Shown here in pieces: positions 1 to 9,829 of a stretch of 64,000 bases of DNA (positions within the stretch are counted from its first letter, which is position 1; each line of letters opens with the position of its first letter). Source of the DNA: Ophiobolus disseminans (taxonomy: Eukaryota; Ascomycota; Dothideomycetes; Pleosporales; Phaeosphaeriaceae); assembly GCA_010093685.1 (NCBI GenBank), contig MU006231.1, positions 668,428-732,427 of the forward strand, given 5' to 3'. The position numbers and the translations under genes were made by a program. The notes under the pieces were generated by a model. It had not been told where the DNA came from. It was given only the letters and a program-made list of their open reading frames with translations, and searched no databases.

Positions 1-13
1 ACGAACGTTCTTT

Positions 14-1511
14 TTATGCCCGTTGCTTCTTCTCTACTCCGCCCATCTCAACATCTCCCTCGTCATCTATAGCTCTTTGCCTTTTGGTGGAATTCCCGTC
101 TCTTGCAATTATCTCGGCCAATGCGTCCGCAGTCTGCTTGAGGAGATGCTTCTCACCAATCCGTAATTCCCTTGCCATTGCAAAACGGCACTCCTTCACC
201 CTCACATTTCCAGGCTGCGGGTTCTCAGTATTTGCCTGGAGGTCCTGGCCGAGCGTTGTTGCATATTGCGCAATTCTAGCTTGCACAATCTTGAGGACGG
301 TCTCGGCCCCCTTGCTGGTGATCTTCTCCGGCTTCGGTAATTTGCCCTTACGCTTGAGGCGTTCGAATTCCTCGCTTGGGAGGAGTGACGTTTCCACGAA
401 GATGATGAGCTCGGGCGATAAGCTCTCCTGTATCGTAAATGGACTGCTGGCGGTGATGTCGTACCCCGTGTCCACAATCTCTTGCTCGTCTAGGTATGCC
501 ATCCTCTCCTCGTCGACAGTCAGGATTTCGGTCACCAGCTCCATGGGTATCTCCACAACATCGTACTGCGCGTAGTTGTCTGTGGCGTAGCCGTACCGCC
601 TGAGCAGATCGCTCCTCGGAAGCGCACCATAGTCGTTGAAAATCTCCTCACCCGCCCGAATCGTTTTCAAGGCCTTCATATCGAGGTGCGAGTCCTCGTA
701 GAAAAGCCGGGCGTTGTTACGATCTGCATCAGCATTCAGCATGTCTGCCAGCGGAACCATGCCCTTCGGCAACGCTTCGTCTTCCTCCTCCTCGGCAAAC
801 CCTTCGTCGTCGACATCTTTGCGGGGCGTTGCAGGTTCGACGTCGAAAGCGTATGCCATGATGAGGGAGCCCATTTTGTGCATGAGCGACATGTTGCGCT
901 CGTCGCGCATTTCTCCTGCTCTTTGCTTCGCGCGGACGTCGCCTGCAAAGAAGATGTTTGCGAATTCTTTAATCACGGGCAACAATTGCTCTGTAAACGC
1001 TTCGTCCGCCGCCTCTTTGCCGATTTTGTTGACCACGGCGCTGGCCTGTAGCTCTGCGAGTTCGTCGTCAGACCAGAACATCAGCGTATTGAACTCTGTG
1101 GGTAGAACAGAGAAATATGGCGCCCAATTTGAGGCCGGTCCGTTGGTGTATTCGTATAGCATGACGAGAATGAGAGAGAGCCAAGGGCCAAGCATCTCAA
1201 AGGTGGAGGCGGGGATCTCGGTGGACAGGATGGAGTTTTCGACGCTGAGGATGGCGGAGCGGGGGATGCGGAAGAGGACTTCATACTCGGTGATGTCTTG
1301 AGTGGCGACTGTGAAGTGTTAGAGAGGTGTCAGGTGGTGGGAGGTAGGCACAAGTAAGACGTGTACTCAATGTCCGGAACGATCACTTACCAACGCCTCT
1401 TCCGGCCTGCGCATCACGCAGGTCCTCCAACTTAACCTTTGGACTGATTTCGGCTCCTGAACGCTGGAGCCATGCCAGAAAGGCTAGGCTGGCACCGTCA
1501 AAGTCCTTCAT
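14..1511 (-). CDS. RKM4: SET-domain protein lysine methyltransferase, RKM4-like
   Basis: Two exons, 1511-1391 and 1308-14, give a 471-aa protein; the intron has a GTAAGT donor and a CACAG acceptor and splits a Val codon. The start at 1511 opens exon 1 (MKDFDGASLAFLAWLQRSGA), typical of the Rkm family N-terminus. The SET core lies at roughly residues 60-300. ADMLNAD, the motif by which Rkm4/SETD6 proteins replace NHxx, is present, followed by EEIFNDYG, the substrate- and cofactor-binding tyrosine motif. An acidic insert (EEEEDEA) precedes the core. The C-terminus has basic KRQRA and KKQRA patches that could be nuclear signals. In yeast Rkm4 monomethylates ribosomal protein Rpl42 (family knowledge; 494 aa). 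The same substrate here is inference. It is divergent from KAE1, with about 330-380 bp between starts. Confidence 0.87.
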
Positions 1512-1890
1512 ACCAAAGGACAAGTTGGTGCGAGTGGTGGTGGGCGGGAGGTTGGAAATATAGTCGGTGGATCATTTAGCGGTCAATACGTCGACAGCCG
1601 AGGCGCGCCGTGCGCTTATTGGCTGAACGGAATACCATTCGGAGGCCATGGGATGACGTATGGCCAGGTTATGCAGACTATACCTACACCTCTTACAAGC
1701 CATGCACATGAATTAACCAGGCTGTGGATCTACATGCGGGCCGCATTGGCCCAAGTTATGTGGAACATCTAGCAAAACATTACAGCATGCAGGTGGTGAA
1801 GAGCGTCGTTATCGATAAGCTCGGCTCGGCCACCCCACGATGTTTAACTTCGACGCGTCAAATGTCTCTCCAAAGTACACAACAACCACA
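1512..1890. promoter_or_regulatory. Shared divergent promoter, RKM4-like / KAE1
   Basis: This short non-coding stretch separates two genes transcribed away from each other, so both promoters must lie in it. I see no strong core-promoter motif. An in-frame ATG at 1840 could extend KAE1 by 17 residues. Confidence 0.5.
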
Positions 1891-3003
1891 ATGATTGCTA
1901 TCGGGCTAGAAGGAAGCGCCAACAAGATAGGCATTGGCGTAATATCGCATCCAGCGCCCGACAAACCGCCCATCATTCTCTCGAACCTGCGACACACGTA
2001 CATCTCCCCCCCTGGCGAAGGATTCCTCCCAAAAGACACGGCGATACACCACCGAGCATGGGTTGTGAGACTGATTAAACAAGCTGTCCAACAGGCCGGT
2101 GTCAAGATCGAAGACATTGACTGCATATGCTACACCAAGGGACCTGGCATGGGCGCACCCCTCCAAAGCGTCGCTCTGGCAGCACGTACAATCGCCTTAC
2201 TATGGAACAAGCCCATGGTCGGTGTAAACCACTGCGTAGGCCGTTAGTCATTTCCCACACGACTTCTATCCCATCTCGTTTGCTGACTCATCAAAGACAT
2301 CGAAATGGGCCGCTCCATCACCCGCGCCAACAACCCCGTCGTACTCTACGTCTCGGGCGGAAACACCCAAGTCATCGCCTACTCAGCCCAGCGCTACCGC
2401 ATCTTCGGCGAGACGCTCGACATCGCAATCGGGAACTGCATTGATCGCTTTGCGCGCACGCTCATGATTCCAAATAACCCGTTCCCAGGATACAATGTCG
2501 AGCAGCTGGCTAAGAAGGGACGGAATCTGGTAGACTTGCCGTATGGCGTCAAGGGCATGGATGCGAGTTTTAGCGGGATTTTGGCGGCGGCGGACCTTCT
2601 GGCGAAAGGGCTAGATGAAAAGCTGACCATCGAAAAGAGGCTGAAGACGGAGGATGGGGAGTTGGTGTCGAGGGAAGATTTATGCTTCTCGTTACAAGAG
2701 ACGGTTTTTGCGATGCTGGTTGAAATCACCGAACGTGCCATGGCTCATGTCGGATCTCAGCAAGTATTAGTAGTCGGCGGCGTTGGCTCGAATGAACGGC
2801 TGCAGCAGATGATGGGCATGATGGCTAGGGACAGAGGGGGGAGCGTGTTTGCGACCGATGAGCGGTTTTGCATCGACAACGGAATCATGATTGCACATGC
2901 AGGGCTGCTCGAGTTTGGAACTGGCGTCGTGACGGGCTTGGAAGACACGACTTGCACGCAGCGATTCCGCACAGACGAGGTGTTTGTAGGGTGGCGGGAT
3001 TAA
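1891..3003 (+). CDS. KAE1: tRNA N6-adenosine threonylcarbamoyltransferase, KEOPS subunit Kae1
   Basis: Two exons, 1891-2242 and 2297-3003, give 352 aa. Kae1 transfers the threonylcarbamoyl group to A37 of ANN-decoding tRNAs as the catalytic subunit of the KEOPS complex (family knowledge). The protein opens MIAIGLEGSANKIGIG, the usual family start. An upstream in-frame ATG at 1840 would add 17 non-conserved residues. The ASKHA metal motif H-x3-H is NHCVGHIEMG, and the intron (GTTAGT...AAAG) splits the second histidine codon. Other signatures are VLYVSGGNTQV, GETLDIAIGN and VVGGVGSNERL. Length is close to the 386 aa of yeast Kae1 and nothing looks disrupted. I am confident of family and exon structure. 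Confidence 0.95.
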
Positions 3004-3238
3004 AAGTTGTTCAAGGTAGGCACTCTCGGTTCTCCCCTTTGTTTCTTCATCAGATACCCAGCATTCGAAGCACTTCCAATAGCAGGCGGCATAGATTCAT
3101 CCAGATGTTCTCAGTTCCGTCGCTAACGTGACTAGACGTTACCGTTGCAAATATGGTAAATGACCAACTACCATAATTCAGCTGGGAGCTCATATTTGAC
3201 TTCCGTCCCATACTTCCAGTCCAAGTCGAGTTATCCCT

Positions 3239-4873
3239 CTACATTTCGCTACTCTCCTCCTCCCGCACAGGCGCAAAGACTCTCGCATACAACTGCATCA
3301 GCGGCACAAGCACCACCGCAACAATCCCCACCACCACGCCAACCCAACCATCGAAATCGATATTCTAGAAAAGCAACAAGTCAGCGGAGCCTCGCTCAAT
3401 ATACCACAACTAGGGGCCAGACGTACGGGTATACTCGTCCCACCGCTTTTCTTGACCCACTCAAATGCTCTGGGTATCATGTCTGCTTCATACGCGGCGC
3501 ACGCGGCGCTGATATCAGACGTGCTTGCTCCCTTTTTGGCCACGGTCAGCAGCCGCGGGAGCATATCTGCGCAGTCCTGGAGAGCCTGATTTCCGCCTTG
3601 TCCTCTAGTGGTTTATCAGATGCGCGGTTTCGTCAAAGAAGTTAGGTCATAACGCACCGATTCGGCTGCATCGCATGTATTGCATCGCCCATGAGCCATA
3701 CACGCGCATGTCCCTGTCCCGGATCAGTTAACCGCGCGCGCCAGTCCGCCGCGGGTTTGCTGCTGGCGTGGAATTTGAGGACGAGTAGGTCCGCTGCGTC
3801 GGCATCATCGGCGCCGATGCTGAACATGGTGTGGCTGTGACGCGTGGGTGTCAATAGACGTTTCATTGCAGATGGCTCATAAAGGACGACTCACTATTCC
3901 AGCGCCCAGTTCCGAATATGGTTCAACACTACCTTGCGCTTGTCTTTAATCTCCAAAATATCTTTGTACGGAAGGTCCCGGACGGGAATGTTTACGCCCC
4001 AGTAAAACAATGCCTCTGCTTCGTTGTACCGCTTTTCAATCTCGGCGCTTGGCATGCTGGCCTTAGAGAAGTCTTCGGGGAGATATACTAGCGCCAACAT
4101 CAGCTCAATGCACCCGTGCAAGAAACGGAGAGGAAGTCCTACGCGCATAGTACATCGAGGTATGTTTTGTCGACACAACCATCGGGCTCTGACGCAACTT
4201 GGCAGGGAGTTGCATCATGCGCTCATAAGGGAGATTCCCCTTTGACACGAATGACCAATGGCTCTCGATGCGAGTAATGTTGTTCAGCCCCGATTGTTTA
4301 TTGACCTGCAACTGCAGTCAGCAAAACAAAATCTCATAACGTTGTTGGATTCTTCGCACCCTCGAATTTGCACCGTCTGCCCCGACAACCACATCCCCAT
4401 ACTCACACGACCCATCCTCAAACTCGACCCGTACCTTCTCCTCTCCCCCTCGCTCAACACCACTATACCTTATAAACGCCTTCCCATACTCAATATGCCC
4501 CGCCAGCACAACATCCCTAAGCAAGCAAATCCCTCAACACAACGCGATTTATACCCGCAGACTTCGCATACGACGGCACAGCCGAAAAGTCAATGAGTTC
4601 CCTGAACTGGCTCGTATATAGCGCTGGCGCCGTACTCGCCGTCACCGTCGACTTGCCGAGTTTATTCGTGATGGTCTGGATCTGCGCGTCTGTGAGGCAA
4701 ACGCGGAACCCAGCGTTGGCGCCGGCGCCCAGGCGGATCTGGTAGCCCTCTCTTTTCGAGTGCGCGTGGTCGCGCTCGAAGATTGTGAAGTCGATGTTGT
4801 TGTTGAGGAGCCCGTTTGCGAGAAGGGCGCCTGAGAGACCGCCGCCGATGATGAGGACTTTGAAGGATGACAT
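3239..4873 (-). pseudogene. FAD-dependent monooxygenase (salicylate-hydroxylase-like) with a probable 1-nt frameshift
   Basis: Exons on the minus strand are 4873-4360, 4305-4143, 4087-3895, 3834-3658, 3604-3427 and 3364-3239. They total 1351 nt, one more than a multiple of three. MSSFKVLIIGGGLSGALLAN is the GxGxxG FAD motif. VVVGADGANS and VWLMGDAIHAMQPN are the DG and GD motifs. A hydrophobic tail (VGVVVGIVAVVLVPL) near the C-terminus may anchor it. Frame is lost in the conserved INRVVLRDLL segment. Reading GATTTGCTTGCTTAG, one extra base near 4520-4524 puts TAG in frame, and removing it restores LLRDVVLAGHIEYG. An automatic caller could hide this with a 55-nt intron (4571-4517, GTATGC...GCTTAG), which keeps frame but deletes the conserved segment. 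Intact, it would encode about 449 aa. Either a real frameshift or a sequence error; function is inferred from family. Confidence 0.75.
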
Positions 4874-5149
4874 GCTGGAAGGGGGATGAGAAGGTGCTGT
4901 GTGTCCATGAGATGCTTCATGCAAGATATTAATGTATATCCGTAAGGTGTTGGTGTGGCTTGAGGCTTGCCAGTTTACCCCACCGGTCCCGTCGGAGGTG
5001 ATGATCGGCCTGCGTTCAGACGGGCCGGGGAAGTTGTGGGGTAGTAGGCGCCATTGGACTTGACTAAAACTCAGAAGCGGGTCGTCTCATCATGTCGAAA
5101 TGCGGGGATTGTTATTCTGAATGTCGATAGCTGTCTTGACGTGTTCGCA

Positions 5150-6313
5150 CTACAAATCCAACACATATGTTGTTGCCGGTGCGAGATCCCATACCTTAGA
5201 ACGGCTCCCACTCTCCACAGCCTCTGCAGCGGCCTGTGTCTCAACCCTGTAAGGGGGAATGCAGCTTTAATGGTCAGCAAAAACTACCATATACCTTGAG
5301 GAATATCATACCTCTTATCATGCAGACACCATATCACCTTCTCCGGCTCAACAAGCCACTTGACTTGCTTGAGCGCAAACTCCGCAGCAGATCCGTCATA
5401 AGGTCTGCCGTCAAGATTGGCGCGTCCGGCAATTGCCAGAATTGCAATCTTGGGCTTCGGCTTCATGGACTATATAACACCCTCGTACGCACCAAGATGA
5501 GCACTCCAGAGTAGAGCTTCGCCATTGATGATGATGTTGAACATGAGCTGGCCGCCATCGCAGTGTGAGAAAACGTTACGCTTGTCATCGACGTAGTCAA
5601 TGAAGGATCGCATACCCTCGGTCAGCTTTTCCGGTGGCACAATTCTGCCGAGTCGAAGCAGCCCATACTTCATGCCTTGCGTAATATCTAGCGTGCAGAC
5701 GTATGGTGTAGCCTCTCCAGTGTACACAGTCTTCGTATCCATCGTGTCTGGGTGAGGATTTGGTACATAAGCATGAAGAGATGGCCAAACATGCACCGTA
5801 AATGCCGCGAATGTGTGGTCAGGCATCACCGGCTGTCCAGGAAGTCCCACCGCAGCTCTAATCTCGCCCTTGATCGCCTGCTCTCGGACCGCGCGAGTGA
5901 AGAGAAGTATTCTCTCGCCTCCAGCTACAGGTAGAAGTTGGTTCTCTGGCACACCGGATGCTCTCAGTAGATTGATGGCCTCGCAGTTTGCTACCACAAT
6001 AGCTCCGGTCCGAATCGCGAGGCGATCTGCTCCTGAGAGACTAGCGACGTTAGACAGGGATGACGAGTTCCACAGGGTACATACTGGTCAAAATGCGCAT
6101 GGGATATGAAGATGTAGTCTGCTTCGTCGACATTGTTGATTGATAAGTATTGAGGCATGACAGATGGCCTCTCTAACCAGGTATCAAGGAAGATCGTGAC
6201 CCCTCTAGCGCGAAGCCGATACGTCGTTGCACCTGTTTGAGTTAGTTGACCGTAGACACACAGCTGAGATTGGGTTGATTACCGAACCATTCTAGAGTCG
6301 TATCTGAAGTCAT
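5150..6313 (-). pseudogene. Metallo-beta-lactamase-fold protein with an in-frame TAG
   Basis: Four exons, 6313-6283, 6232-6085, 6040-5312 and 5246-5150, sum to 335 codons in frame. The start at 6313 (ACCAATG) gives MTSDTTLEWFG. The metal motif H-x-H-x-D-H is SHAHFDHLSGADR, and its last histidine is completed across the second intron. A second conserved block is IAILAIAGRANLDG, followed by a late CLHDKR, as in bacterial and fungal MBL-fold hydrolases of about 330 aa. A TAG at 5472-5470 interrupts exon 3 between GAYEGVI and SMKPKPKIAIL. Similarity to the family resumes at once in the same frame and continues through a further intron to a proper stop, so this looks like a point nonsense mutation. 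No plausible intron removes it. The substrate cannot be told. It lies just upstream of, and on the same strand as, the broken FAD monooxygenase. Confidence 0.75.
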
Positions 6314-6901
6314 TGGTAAGTAGCTGTTGATGGCCAAGTTATGAATTCAAGAGTAAATTGCTGACTACTGTTTGCAGATTCTTCTAGATGTTGAGGACAG
6401 ATCTGACACCTCGGCGGCCTTTCGTGGCCTCACCGTGTTTCGCAGTCTTGACTATGATGAAGCCGCGCGAGATAGGCTAAGAGTTAGTGGCCGGTGGGGC
6501 AGCCGACGGGGAAATTTGCCATCCGTCATAGCAGATGTGCCCATGGTACCAAGGATGTACGGCTCGATTATTTAGCACAAGAATAAGGAATTTCATGCGT
6601 CACGGCAGAGAAGTAAGAGGTTGGTAAGTCGTGGAAGGCAGCGTTGGGCGCGTGTTTCGAAGGTGCGAGGGCGCTAGCTGTGTCACGTGTCTTGGCCCAC
6701 ACCTGGGCACGGCTCCGAATGTTCCGAGCTCTTTCCCCGCACAATCCATTGATTCGCATTGGCGCGTCTCAATGACAACTGGCTTTACCACTGTTTGTGC
6801 TCCTGATGTCCTCTACTTTTTTGCTCGCGGCTGTCGTCTGAACTACAGTTAGTGCCCCACCTAGCTAGCCGTGTCGTTTGCGGGCAGCAATACGAACGAG
6901 G
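6314..6901. other. Intergenic, divergent MBL-fold gene / zinc-finger regulator
   Basis: I see no coding region here. It must hold the promoters of the two divergent broken genes. A CACGTG-type core (gtcacgtgtc) lies near 6680-6690, but a single short motif is weak evidence. Confidence 0.4.
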
Positions 6902-9439
6902 ATGACGCGCTCGAAGTTGTTAATGGGTTGTGAGCATTGTCATGCAACCTTTAATAGAAATGAGCACATTGAGCGACATCTGCGCCTACATTCCGGCTCC
7001 AAACCATTCCGCTGCGACGTGTGTCCGAAAGCGTTCTCAAGAAGGCATGGCTTGTTCAGGAGGTCTTCGCTATGCGAGATCAGAGCTAGAACTGACCATT
7101 CGTAGTGACACCCTCCTTCGTCATAAAACAATTCACCAGCGGCGTGTATTGAGAGGCTCCCGTGGCCGAAGTGCTGCGGCGTGCATGCAATGCGCAAAGG
7201 CTAAGCAACGATGCGATGGAGAGGCACCTTGTTCAAGGTGCGCTCGTGGTGGGATCTCTTGCGAGTACGATCTCAATCGAGGTCTTTCCACGCCTACTGC
7301 ATCTACAACAGGAGTACCAGCGGCTGGGACCATGACCATGACCATGACCTCATGACTCCGGATTCTGAGTACATGAACAACGCCAGCACAGGAATACAGC
7401 CACCCAACGACGTTCCATTTCACAACATATCGGGCGGGGGCGCGTCGACAAGCAGGCCACCTTCACACATGCTTGAAGATACCGCACATTCCCCGTCATT
7501 GCGCAACGGCCAACTTCCACTTTCGCTCGAGTCATCTGCATGGGATCTAGACTTGTTCACGGGTATGCAAGACCTAATCGGGACGTGTGCTTCTGCACAT
7601 TCCTTCCTTTGGGCATTTCCGGAATCAGACGTATTTCCTGAACCAGTCGTATATAACGGCCATCTTGACGAAATAGGAGGCTCGGAAGGATTCAGAAACA
7701 TCAGTTATGCCTCAGCAGGCCTTGAAGGCCCAGATAAAGATGTAGATCAGTTTCATGTTCAGCCCACTAGGAGCCAAACGTCAAGTATTTGCCTTGAACT
7801 CCCCATCCTTCAGCTGGACGATTTGAACATAGCTGCTACGGAAGTGTACGGCCACATCGATACAATTCCAGAAGAAGGCTTCAAAGCGATAGAATCATTC
7901 TATTTTGCCGAGCGAGAGGGTACCAGTCATTTCGTCACTATTCAGGTGTTTCATGCTTTTTTAGAGCTTTATTTCGAACACTTCGATGCTCAGTTCCCGC
8001 TCCTGCATCGTTCAATACAGCAGATGCAGCATGTAACATGGGTTCTACTGCTGGCACTGGCGGCAGCCGGAAGTCACTATTCGGAGATCCAACCGGCGCC
8101 TCTAGTTTCCAGGGCGTTATAAGAGTTACTCACACGAGCTATTCAATCCGAGGTTTAGTTTCCTACGCATATCTATTTCATGACTGATCGTATGCAGCTA
8201 CCTGAATTTACCGAGAAACCGCCGCTATCGCTTGTACAAAGCTTGTTCTTGCGAGACATTGGGCTCTTGTTCTCCTGATCGATCAGATCTCAAACCACAC
8301 TTTTCCATGATAGAAACATACTTGTAACCCTGTGTCGAAACCTCATGTCTGAACATGAGCAAGCCTTTGCCACACCAGATAATTATGAAAGCTGGTTTAG
8401 TGGCAGAGCAGAGAGTCAGGCTGTTCAACTGCGCTTACAGTAAGTCTCTATCTCTGAAGTGCACATTGCTAGACTAAACTCCACGAGACCTAGAGTGCTT
8501 GGAGATGCTGTTTCTTGACCTGCCACCCATTTTTACATTCTCAGATCTCCCCAGGCGGCGACCATGCCCGGACGATTTGTGGAGAGCTCAAGATGAAGCC
8601 AAATGGCAGGATCTACGCGAGTCTGGACATCTTGATGGTAAAGTCCTGCAAAAAAACTCGGTGTACTATCTCTAATCGAAGCAGACTGCGCGCCCCATCC
8701 AGGGTCGTTTGTACACAAGATAACTGTGCTGAACAACTACATCGAAGAGCGCGTCTTTTTAGATCAAATTCGGTCGTCGAGATTGTTCAGACACTCAATT
8801 GCGTCGGAGCAACCGCGCTTCATACAGGCCTGGATTGCTTCGAGACCCACCGTACTGCAAAGTGTTGCAGATTCGGACATGAGCACGACCGAGGCATCGT
8901 GCAAAGACTCAGTCGTCCACGTTGTTGCCATTCTTCACCATATTCCATTGAAGACGGTGTATGCGTCTTTAGGTTGGCAGGTATCTGAAAGTAGTATGCG
9001 GCTTGCGAGGGAGATGTTCAAAACATTTCTCGAACAGAAGGGAGAGGCTTCGAGGAAGTGTCTTTGGCATGCCGTCGGCATCTACGCAATGCTGCGTGGC
9101 GTCCAACATCTTGCTTGCTATGACACTCTAAGTTTTTGCGTTGCGATCAACTACATTTGGGCTTATGATTGCATGGCCGTCCCCGCCGCCCATGGCGAAA
9201 TCATCAGGTTAGATCGACAAAGACCCAAGGTTGATGTTTGGGTGCGCAATGGAGGTCCCTTGCGGCTGCACATAACGGGTGTTGGCATCCTGAATGGTCA
9301 TGAGAGTAGAACTCGGTTGATGGCGGACGCTATCAAGATGATGCGATCGCAGATAGCTTGGCGAAATATCTCGCACGGGCTGGCCGCAGGGTTTGAACAG
9401 ACTCTAAGAGGAGTTAGGCCGACTTTGGTGTCCGAATGA
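6902..9439 (+). pseudogene. C2H2 + Zn2Cys6 fungal transcription factor, multiply disrupted
   Basis: MTRSKLLMGCEHCHATF begins two C2H2 fingers. The second (FRCDVCPKAFSRSD...RHKTIH) is completed across an intron at 7045-7105 that starts with GC rather than GT. A Zn2Cys6 cluster follows (CMQCAKAKQRCDGEAPCSRC). A 47-nt intron (7265-7311) leads to a long region matching the fungal-specific regulator domain. Three lesions break it: TAA at 8120-8122 inside RAL-ELLTRAIQSE; TGA at 8276-8278 inside LLFS-SIRSQTT, where glycine is expected; and a run of seven A at 8650-8656 where eight would hold frame. An intron near 8153-8197 is likely. The joint near 8450-8490 is unclear and may hide a fourth lesion. 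The last frame (about 8668-9439) is open and family-like to FEQTLRGVRPTL. Proteins with both finger types are known regulators, often of nearby metabolic genes. Here it is probably dead. Confidence 0.8.
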
Positions 9440-9829
9440 TAAAAAAAAAGGAATGTGGCTTCCAGTCCATCTTTTCGAGGACGCAATTAAACCTCCAATG
9501 CAGTTTTGGGGAGGTTTACGATCTCAAGAGTCTCTGCTAGGAGAAAGTGTCAGCTCACAGCTATCAAAATTTCTGGCAATATGTGTGTAAGTGTGGGCAT
9601 CGTGTCAAAAGCTTAGTGATGGCCGCTCGAAGGTCTTCGTTCTAACTCCTCACAGACGCTCTAGTTTCGACCGGTCCTTCCCCCGCAAAATCTCCCCGCA
9701 TAGTTCCCCGCAAACGTCCGCCACCGCTGTTCCAGTTGTGTTCAATCTTAAATCGGGATTTCCATGCCACAGCATCCAGTTCATGTCTTCCCTCTTCTTC
9801 TGAGATACCTTCGTTGCCTATCCATCACA
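9440..9829. other. Intergenic, regulator remnant / P450
   Basis: No gene is seen. A run of nine A follows the regulator stop at about 9441. The stretch probably holds the P450 promoter. Confidence 0.35.

Noticed and set aside
7320..7355. Frameshift at the ACCATG repeat in the C2H2/Zn2Cys6 regulator
   Set aside because: A 47-nt intron (7265-7311) explains the frame change, so no lesion is needed there.
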